From contig JAKBAG010000132.1 in the NCBI GenBank assembly GCA_021809235.1, positions 1 to 8,447 of the forward strand: a DNA stretch of 8,447 nt, written 5' to 3'. The position numbers and the translations under genes are program-made. The stretch comes from Acidobacteriota bacterium (GTDB lineage Bacteria; Acidobacteriota; Terriglobia; Terriglobales; Acidobacteriaceae). Numbering within the stretch: position 1 is the stretch's first letter; every line of letters begins with the position of its first letter. Positions 1-5,460 of this stretch are shown one piece after another. Below the pieces are notes generated by a model. It searched no databases. It saw only the letters and a program-made list of their open reading frames with translations, and had not been told where the DNA came from.

Positions 1-4
1 CGTT

Positions 5-289
5 ATGGCTAAAGCCGTGTGGAATGGTCTGGTGATCGCCGAGGGCGATCAGTATGAAGTGGTGGAAGGCAATGTGTATTTCCCCGAATCTGCCTTGAAG
101 CGCGAATATTTTCGTCCCAGCTCGACGACATCCACCTGTCCGTGGAAGGGACAGGCCCGGTATTACACGCTCGTGTGGGGCGATCAGGAGAATCTGGACG
201 CTGCCTGGTATTATCCCGATCCCAAGCCTGCTGCCCGCAAGATCAAGAATCATGTTGCGTTCTGGCGCGGAGTGGAAGTGGAGAAGTAG
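5..289 (+). CDS. DUF427 domain-containing protein
   Basis: A complete 94-residue soluble protein made almost entirely of one DUF427 domain. Family hallmarks are visible in order: an N-terminal AVWNG (4-8), VVEGNVYFP (19-27), a CPWKG motif (45-49) followed by the YY pair (53-54), AAWYYPDPK (66-74) and VAFW (84-87). Members are usually 90-120 residues, so this is full length. The family's biochemical role is not established; some databases list it under a nucleotidyltransferase-like label without catalytic proof, so I assign no reaction. No signal peptide or membrane segment is visible. The ATG lies only 4 bases from the window edge, so its ribosome binding site and any upstream partner cannot be seen. 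A 134-base gap separates it from the next gene, which has its own Shine-Dalgarno sequence. Family assignment is confident; function is unknown. Confidence 0.88.
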   Translation: MAKAVWNGLVIAEGDQYEVVEGNVYFPESALKREYFRPSSTTSTCPWKGQARYYTLVWGDQENLDAAWYYPDPKPAARKIKNHVAFWRGVEVEK

Positions 290-412
290 TTCCGCATCCG
301 TTTTCTGCAGCAGTACAAAAGCATACTTCCGTTTCTGCCAGGGAACGATGCGTACCCCAATTGCGTATGATGCTCAGGTACGTTTGTGCTGGTTGACCCA
401 ATTTTGTTGTCC

Positions 413-420
413 GGAGTGAG
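413..420 (+). promoter_or_regulatory. Shine-Dalgarno sequence of the M16 peptidase
   Basis: GGAGTGAG lies with its GGAG core 7 bases before the ATG at 424. It supports that start and so supports keeping the Arg-rich export signal in the protein. Confidence 0.7.
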
Positions 421-423
421 TTC

Positions 424-3318
424 ATGAACCCTTGGAAGGCTCGTATTGCCGGAGCTGGTGCGCATCGCGCTCGCCGCTCAGGCCTGATTTCCCGCGGAAA
501 GTCAGCCGTGGCAGCGTTGGTGACCGGATGTATGGCGTTGTCTGCTGCTGCAGCTACAGCCCCGCTCAAGGTCCCTGATCTGAAGTACGAAAAGTACACG
601 CTTCCCAATGGGCTGGAGGTGATTCTGCGTGAGGATCACCGGCTGCCGCTGGTTGCCGTGGACCTGTGGTATCACGTGGGTCCGGCCAACGAGCGTCCCG
701 GACGAACGGGGTTTGCGCATCTGTTCGAGCACATGATGTTCGAGGGTTCGGAACATGTGGGTGAAAAGGCGCACTTCCGGTATCTGGAAGGCGCAGGCGC
801 GACCGACATCAACGGAACCACCAGCTATGACCGGACCAATTATTTTGAGACGGTGCCGAGCAACCAGCTTGATCTGGCTCTCTGGCTTGAGAGCGACCGC
901 ATGGGCTTCCTGCTGGAAACACTGGACCGGGCCAAGCTGACTAATCAGCGCGATGTCGTCCGCAATGAACTTCGTCAGGATGAAGGGCAGCCGTATGACG
1001 TGGCCGACGAGGCTGTGGGGCATCTGCTTTTCCCGAAAACACATCCCTACTACGGAAATGTAATCGGCTCGCATGCCGACGTGGAAGCGGCACGGTTGAA
1101 TGATGTCCGCGAGTTTTTCCATGAGTACTACACGCCCAACAATGCCAGTATCGCCATCGTAGGCGATTTCAACACGGCTCAGTTGAAGGCTGAGATTGCC
1201 AAATACTTTGGTCCGATTCCGCGTGGTCCGGCCGTGGCGCCCGTGCATGTTGTCACGCCGCCTATCACCCAGGAGCGGGTGGAGACCGTGACTGATACCG
1301 TGCAACTGCCGCGCCTGAGTCTGGGCTGGCTGACGCCGGCTGCCTTTACACCGGGGGATCGCGCTTCGGAGATGTTCGTCGACATACTGGGCGGAGGTAA
1401 GATCAGCCGCCTCTATCAGCGACTGGTCTACAAAGATCAGGTGGCGCAGAGTGTCAGTTGCTCCGTGGAGCAGGTCATGATTACGTCCATGGCGCAGTGC
1501 GACATCATTGCGCGTCCTGGCGTGAAGCTGGAGGATATCCAGACCCGAGTGGATGAGGAGATTGCCAGACTGCGCAAGGATGGTCCTACTCAGGCTGAAC
1601 TGGATCGAGCTCGCAACAAAACCCTGACGGGCATGATTGAAGGGTTGCAACGGCTGGGTGGCTTTGGCGGTGTAGCAGACATGATGGATCGCTACAACCA
1701 GTACGAGCATAATCCCGGCTACCTTCCCAGAGATGTAGCGGGCTATGAGGCGTTGACCACCGCCAGCATCCAGAAGGCCGGCATGCAGTACTTTGGCAAC
1801 AACCAGCGGGTGGTGGTCAAGTGCGTTCCGGGAAAGAAAGTCACGGACGATGTACCGCGCAGTCCTGCGGATACGGATCTGCATACGGTGGTCACGCCGC
1901 CGTACTCTCCGGCATTTGAGGCCGCCCAGGCCTGGCGCAAGGAAGCTCCCAGGCCCGGCCCTGAGTCGAAACTGCATCTGCCGTCGTCGGAGTCCTTTAC
2001 GCTCTCCAATGGGCTCAAGGTCTACCTGATCCAGGAGCATGAACTGCCTGTGCTGAGCGCAAATCTGGTGACCCGCGCCGGTGGCGAGGATAACCCGATC
2101 GATCAGCCCGGACTGGCGTCCTTCACGGCCAGCATGCTGACGCAGGGAACCAAATCACGCTCGGCAACGGAACTGGCCGATGACGTTGCCCAGATCGGCG
2201 CCAGCATCGGTTCAGCGGCCGGCATGGATTCGGCCGGAGTCAGCATTGATGCGCTGACCAACAACACCGATCCTGCCCTGCAGATTCTTTCGGACGTGGC
2301 GCTGCACCCGGCCTTTGCCGACGCCGAGGTGGAGCGGGTACGCAAGCAGCGCATGATTGCCATTCTCCAGGAGTCGGACTCTCCGGTGGCTTCGATGCTT
2401 CGGGTGGGTTCGCGGCTGCTATATGGCGACCAGCCCTATGGCTTCCGTCCGGTGGGAACGCTGGCTTCTGTGAAAGCAACCACACAGTCGCAGATTGCCG
2501 CGTTCTGGGCTGCACATTATGCACCCCAGGATTCAGCGCTGGTGCTGGCAGGAGATCTGACGCCGGCTGCGGCTCGTGCCCTCGCCGAGAAGTACTTTGG
2601 TAGCTGGACGAATCCCGGCGTATCCTCGCAGCCGGTGAAGCTGCCTCCCGCGCCGACTGCGCCTGCGCGCAAGGTGGTGATTGTGGACAAGCCGGGCGCG
2701 CCGCAGACGGCGCTGTTTGCGCTGGGACTGGGTGTGCGACGCAACACGGAGGATCATGCTGCAATTGTGGAGATGAACAGCGTGCTGGGCGGACTGTTCT
2801 CCAGCCGCATCAACATGAATCTGCGGGAGCAGCACGGCTACACCTACGGCGCGTTTTCAGGCTTCTTCTTCAACCGCGAGGGTGGTCCGTTCTATGCCGG
2901 GGCGCAGGTGCGCACGGACGTGACAGGACCGGCTGCAACCCAGTTGTTTGCCGAACTAAGCCGCATCCAGACCGATCCGCCTTCGGCCAAGGAGCTGCAA
3001 TTGGCCAAGGATAACGCGCTGCGTTCGCTGCCCGGCAGCTTTGAGACGGTCGGCAGCGAATCCGGTCTGATGTCAGAGCTGTTTGTCTACAATCTGCCGC
3101 AGGACTACTTTGCGACACTCCCAGCGCGTTACGCTGCGGTCACCTCTGCGGATGTGGCCAAGGCGGCGCAGGAGTACATCCATCCCGATCATCTGATCGT
3201 GCTGGCGGTGGGAGATCGCGCCAAGATTGAGCCGCAGTTGCAAAAGGCCAATCTGGGACCGATCGAGCTGCGGGATACGAGCGGCAATCCCGTTTCTGCA
3301 ACTGCGGCCAAACCATAA
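424..3318 (+). CDS. Exported two-repeat M16 (pitrilysin/insulinase) family zinc metallopeptidase
   Basis: A 964-residue peptidase with two tandem M16 units, likely acting in the cell envelope on peptides or unfolded proteins. The N-terminus has an Arg/Lys-rich stretch (6-26), then a short hydrophobic segment with VTGC at 33-36 (possible lipobox) and an alanine-rich stretch to about 45 (possible signal peptidase I site), so it is either a lipoprotein or secreted. Unit 1 starts near 55 (LPNGLEVILREDH) and carries the inverted zinc motif HLFEH (H99, E102, H103); E182 in VVRNELRQ is the likely third ligand. Its C-terminal subdomain starts near 228 (YYTPNNASIAIVGDF). Unit 2 starts near 522 (FTLSNGLKVYL). 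There the zinc motif is replaced by SFTAS (566-570), so this half should be non-catalytic. REQHGYTYG (801-809) fits the conserved Arg/Tyr region of the closing half. The start is supported by GGAGTGAG at 413-420. A strong terminator follows. The substrate is unknown. Confidence 0.93.
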   Translation: MNPWKARIAGAGAHRARRSGLISRGKSAVAALVTGCMALSAAAATAPLKVPDLKYEKYTLPNGLEVILREDHRLPLVAVDLWYHVGPANERPGRTGFAHLFEHMMFEGSEHVGEKAHFRYLEGAGATDINGTTSYDRTNYFETVPSNQLDLALWLESDRMGFLLETLDRAKLTNQRDVVRNELRQDEGQPYDVADEAVGHLLFPKTHPYYGNVIGSHADVEAARLNDVREFFHEYYTPNNASIAIVGDFNTAQLKAEIAKYFGPIPRGPAVAPVHVVTPPITQERVETVTDTVQLPRLSLGWLTPAAFTPGDRASEMFVDILGGGKISRLYQRLVYKDQVAQSVSCSVEQVMITSMAQCDIIARPGVKLEDIQTRVDEEIARLRKDGPTQAELDRARNKTLTGMIEGLQRLGGFGGVADMMDRYNQYEHNPGYLPRDVAGYEALTTASIQKAGMQYFGNNQRVVVKCVPGKKVTDDVPRSPADTDLHTVVTPPYSPAFEAAQAWRKEAPRPGPESKLHLPSSESFTLSNGLKVYLIQEHELPVLSANLVTRAGGEDNPIDQPGLASFTASMLTQGTKSRSATELADDVAQIGASIGSAAGMDSAGVSIDALTNNTDPALQILSDVALHPAFADAEVERVRKQRMIAILQESDSPVASMLRVGSRLLYGDQPYGFRPVGTLASVKATTQSQIAAFWAAHYAPQDSALVLAGDLTPAAARALAEKYFGSWTNPGVSSQPVKLPPAPTAPARKVVIVDKPGAPQTALFALGLGVRRNTEDHAAIVEMNSVLGGLFSSRINMNLREQHGYTYGAFSGFFFNREGGPFYAGAQVRTDVTGPAATQLFAELSRIQTDPPSAKELQLAKDNALRSLPGSFETVGSESGLMSELFVYNLPQDYFATLPARYAAVTSADVAKAAQEYIHPDHLIVLAVGDRAKIEPQLQKANLGPIELRDTSGNPVSATAAKP

Positions 3319-3337
3319 CGAAACCTGAAAACGGAGC

Positions 3338-3378
3338 AAAGCCCGTGAGGAACACAGTTCCCGCGGGCTTTGATTTTT
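3338..3378 (+). terminator. Rho-independent terminator after the M16 peptidase
   Basis: AAAGCCCG (3338-3345) pairs with CGGGCTTT (3364-3371), and inside it GGAAC (3349-3353) pairs with GTTCC (3357-3361) around a 3-base loop. TGATTTTT follows directly. It begins 20 bases after the peptidase stop codon and lies between two convergent genes. On the other strand the hairpin ends in TTT and meets a TTTT a few bases later, so it could also weakly terminate the histidine kinase transcript. Confidence 0.88.
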
Positions 3379-3422
3379 GAGTAAGGAAACGGGCAGCGGT
3401 CGGTGCTGGGACGGAACAGGTC

Positions 3423-4883
3423 CTAGTAGGCTTGCAGTTGGTTCAGTGGCAGCCGGACGCGGAAGCTGGTGGATCCTGGCTCGGAGCGGACGCTGAGATG
3501 CCCACGATGCTTGCGTACGATGCGCATGGCGTTGTCCAGCCCGAGCCCGAGTCCATGACCGGGAGCCTTGGTGGTGTAGAAGGGCTCGAAGATGCGATCC
3601 TGCAGTTCTGCGGGAATGCCGGGACCGTTGTCCAGAACCTCCACCAGCAGCATGTCTCCTTCAATGCGGCAGGCGAGCTGGAGGGTGGGTTCATATCCAT
3701 GCGCCTTGACCTGCTGCATGGCTTCCAGTGCGTTTTCAATCAGTGCAGTCCAGACCTGATTCAGCTCGCTGCCGTAAGCGCTGATCGTGGGAATCTCGCT
3801 TGCATAGGCGCGCTGAATCCGCACGCCGTCCATGCGGGACTGCAGCATGCGCAGGGTGGCATCCAGTCCTTCGGCCACGTGAACTTCCAGAATCGGAGCG
3901 CGGTCCATGTAGGCGTAGCTTTGGATGGCACTGATCAGGTCGAAGATCCGCTCCGAGGAGTGCAGCATCGCCTGGGCATAGTGCTCAGCCCGCAGTGAAG
4001 CGGCAAACTGATCGAGGACTACCTGCATGGCATCCCGGCTGAGGAAACTCGGCAACTGCTGCAGGTCCTCGACGGTCACGCCCAACTCGGCCAGCTCCGG
4101 AGCAATCTTCCATCCTTCGGAGATGCGCTGCTCGCTGAGCCAGTGCAGGATTCTGTCCTCTCGCTCGGCGGTTTGAGCGTGTTCTTCTCCTGTGGCATCG
4201 ACAATCCGGGTGCGGGCCTCGCGCTCCCAGCCCTGCACAGCCAGCACCTGCTCGGAGCTGAGGCAGAGGGAGACCAGCGCGTAGCGGCTGTCGGCAAAGT
4301 GCCGCAGCTCGCCCAGAATGCCGCTGGCAGCGCGCTGGGCCGCAGCAGAGGGGTTGTTCAGCTCATGGGCCAGGTTGCCGGCCAGCTTGCCCAGGGCAAC
4401 AAGCTTTTCGCTCTGCTGCTCAATGCGGGTGACTTCGCGTACACGGTCCAGCAGCGTGTTCACAACTCGCTGCCCAAAGCTGGGGATCGCCTGCATGATC
4501 TCCGGAAAGAGCGAGCGGTGAAACAGCAGTGCCCAGACATCCTGCACGGCAAAGCCCTGCCCGCCGTAGCTGGTCATGCGGGAGTAGGGAAGCAGTCCGG
4601 TCATCTGTCCGGCCCGACCGATGAAGAGTGCCATAGGTCCGGTACGGTGGCGGCGAACATGAATCTCCCCTTTCAGGATGAGGATCATCTGTTCGGCGGG
4701 CTGACCTTCCTCGAAAAGAGTCTCGCCGGCCTTCAGGCGAATCTCCTGCCCGCGTTTTGCGAGCCAGCTCCGTTCCTCCAGGCTGAGACCCTGCAGGGGA
4801 GCTATGCGCTCAATCGCCTCCGCAATCTCTAGAAGCGGAGTGGGAGTCTGCGGAAGAACCGATGGGGGAAGATTCACTGGCAT
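3423..4883 (-). CDS. Soluble sensor histidine kinase with N-terminal cNMP-binding-like domain
   Basis: 486 residues from the chosen start. Residues about 22-145 form a Crp/cNMP-type beta-barrel (GETLFEEGQPAEQMILILKGEIHV). The region aligned with the phosphate-binding cassette reads GQMTGLLPYSRM (92-103) and lacks the usual Gly-Glu-Leu, so the ligand may not be cAMP. A helical linker leads to the dimerisation/phosphoacceptor box LAGNLAHELNNP, with H173 as the likely phosphorylated histidine. The HATPase domain shows the N box (LIENALEAM, N384), the G1 box DNGPG (418-422), the F box IFEPFYTTK (431-439) and the G2 box GHGLGLGL (442-449). H173 and N384 are 211 residues apart, well above the usual spacing, which implies a helical insert at about 195-310. 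There is no membrane segment, so it should sense a cytoplasmic signal. No response regulator lies nearby. The start at 4883 is preferred because GGAGGG lies 8 bases upstream; an ATG at 4907 would add 8 residues but has no visible Shine-Dalgarno. Confidence 0.9.
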   Translation of the reverse strand: MPVNLPPSVLPQTPTPLLEIAEAIERIAPLQGLSLEERSWLAKRGQEIRLKAGETLFEEGQPAEQMILILKGEIHVRRHRTGPMALFIGRAGQMTGLLPYSRMTSYGGQGFAVQDVWALLFHRSLFPEIMQAIPSFGQRVVNTLLDRVREVTRIEQQSEKLVALGKLAGNLAHELNNPSAAAQRAASGILGELRHFADSRYALVSLCLSSEQVLAVQGWEREARTRIVDATGEEHAQTAEREDRILHWLSEQRISEGWKIAPELAELGVTVEDLQQLPSFLSRDAMQVVLDQFAASLRAEHYAQAMLHSSERIFDLISAIQSYAYMDRAPILEVHVAEGLDATLRMLQSRMDGVRIQRAYASEIPTISAYGSELNQVWTALIENALEAMQQVKAHGYEPTLQLACRIEGDMLLVEVLDNGPGIPAELQDRIFEPFYTTKAPGHGLGLGLDNAMRIVRKHRGHLSVRSEPGSTSFRVRLPLNQLQAY

Positions 4884-4891
4884 ACCGGGGA

Positions 4892-4897
4892 CCCTCC
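4892..4897 (-). promoter_or_regulatory. Shine-Dalgarno sequence deciding the histidine kinase start
   Basis: Read on the minus strand this is GGAGGG, ending 8 bases before the ATG at 4883-4881. The alternative in-frame ATG at 4907-4905 lies upstream of this site and has no purine-rich sequence in front of it. This favours the shorter protein. Confidence 0.6.
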
Positions 4898-5072
4898 GGG
4901 TCACCATGCTTGGCTGGCGCTGCAGAGGGCGGCTCGAAAGCCAGCCGTGGGCGTGCAGCAGGTTTGTGGACCTGACTCACTTGTCTGGCCTGTCTGGCAG
5001 CCACCCATGAAGAGTTCGTCATAGAGGGCTCAATCGCTGAAGCGGCTGCACGTGCCTGCCGAAAACGATACC

Positions 5073-5081
5073 AGAAAGGGG
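5073..5081 (+). promoter_or_regulatory. Shine-Dalgarno sequence of the 60-residue protein
   Basis: AGAAAGGGG ends 6 bases before the ATG at 5088. An in-frame ATG at 5052 would add 12 residues but would place this purine-rich site inside the coding region, and no comparable site precedes 5052. The short form is therefore preferred. Confidence 0.65.
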
Positions 5082-5087
5082 TGTTCT

Positions 5088-5270
5088 ATGAGTATCGCAG
5101 CAATCGGAGCCGCAACTCAAGCCGCACAGATTTCGCAGGTGGTCTCCAGCAGTGTGGCGGCTACGCAACAGGCGCAGAACCAGAACGCCGTGCTGCAGCA
5201 GGATACGGCTTCCATCAGTGAAGCCGGTCGCGCTGCTGTCTCGCACGACGGAGATGGTGACGGCCACTAG
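5088..5270 (+). CDS. Small protein of unknown function (60 residues, Ala/Gln/Ser-rich, acidic tail)
   Basis: I do not recognise a named family. The protein runs from MSIAAIGAATQAAQ through a Gln/Ser/Ala-rich, probably helical middle (QVVSSSVAATQQAQNQNAV) to DTASISEAGRAA (about 40-51), and ends in a short acidic tail, DGDGDGH. It has no cysteines, aromatics or tryptophan and no convincing membrane segment or cleavable signal. The DTxSISEAGRAA segment is loosely reminiscent of helical segments in flagellar-associated small proteins such as FlgM and YjfB-like proteins, but this is only a resemblance. The DxDxD tail could bind a divalent cation, although it is too short for an EF-hand. Evidence that it is real: a good Shine-Dalgarno at the right distance, an isolated position between a divergent gene and a strong intrinsic terminator, and a biased composition. 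It appears to be a monocistronic unit. Confidence 0.68.
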   Translation: MSIAAIGAATQAAQISQVVSSSVAATQQAQNQNAVLQQDTASISEAGRAAVSHDGDGDGH

Positions 5271-5301
5271 TCCGGACACACAGAGACCCACTCAAGGATT
5301 G

Positions 5302-5346
5302 CCAGCCGCATGCGTCCGCTCCGAGGCGCGTCGGCTGGTATTTTTT
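5302..5346 (+). terminator. Rho-independent terminator after the 60-residue protein gene
   Basis: CCAGCCG (5302-5308) pairs with CGGCTGG (5332-5338). After one bulged C, the inner stem continues with ATGCGTC (5310-5316) against GAGGCGCGT (to 5331), with some G-T pairs, around a roughly 8-base loop. Six T residues follow at 5341-5346. It starts 31 bases after the stop codon of the small gene and insulates the downstream dehydratase operon from read-through. Confidence 0.87.
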
Positions 5347-5400
5347 GGGGCAGCAGGCTGCTTTGCCAGCGGTGGAAAACGTCGGACGCACTCGGCGGTC

Positions 5401-5406
5401 TACAAT
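5401..5406 (+). promoter_or_regulatory. Possible -10 element of the xylonate operon promoter
   Basis: TACAAT differs from TATAAT by one base and sits in the short gap between the upstream terminator and the dehydratase start, 54 bases before the GTG. The terminator makes it likely that a promoter exists in this gap. No good -35 hexamer is present at 16-18 bases, so this is a weak call; a promoter needing an activator is possible. Confidence 0.28.
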
Positions 5407-5442
5407 CATCCAGACGGAAAATTGCCCGGATAAACTGTCGCT

Positions 5443-5451
5443 GGAGTGGAG
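5443..5451 (+). promoter_or_regulatory. Shine-Dalgarno sequence deciding the dehydratase start
   Basis: GGAGTGGAG ends 9 bases before GTG at 5461. The in-frame GTG at 5446 lies inside this site and has no better one upstream, so translation more likely begins at 5461. Confidence 0.55.
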
Positions 5452-5460
5452 CTCGCATCG

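Noticed and set aside
366..371. TATGAT as a -10 promoter element for the M16 peptidase
   Set aside because: It is one base from consensus and at a plausible distance, but no acceptable -35 hexamer is found 16-18 bases upstream, so it cannot be separated from chance.
502..2040. A 512-codon open frame on the minus strand inside the M16 peptidase gene
   Set aside because: It lies wholly antisense to a convincing M16 gene. Its translation has no recognisable domain and the His/Arg-rich composition typical of an antisense frame in G+C-rich DNA.
4143..4832. A 229-codon open frame on the plus strand opposite the histidine kinase
   Set aside because: The kinase motifs on the minus strand explain this stretch. 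The plus-strand translation shows no domain and no Shine-Dalgarno support.
4912..4946. GGCTGGC / GCCAGCC inverted repeat upstream of the kinase as a riboswitch or attenuator
   Set aside because: A 7-base stem with a 21-base loop, no T-run and no recognisable riboswitch core; it is too weak to call a regulatory RNA.
5019..5291. A 90-codon minus-strand frame over the small-protein gene
   Set aside because: It is antisense to a gene with a good ribosome site and a matched terminator, and its translation has no recognisable feature.
5373..5390. A full LacI-type operator before the dehydratase
   Set aside because: Only the left half (TGGAAAACG) fits; the right half lacks the symmetric bases, so I do not list it as an operator.
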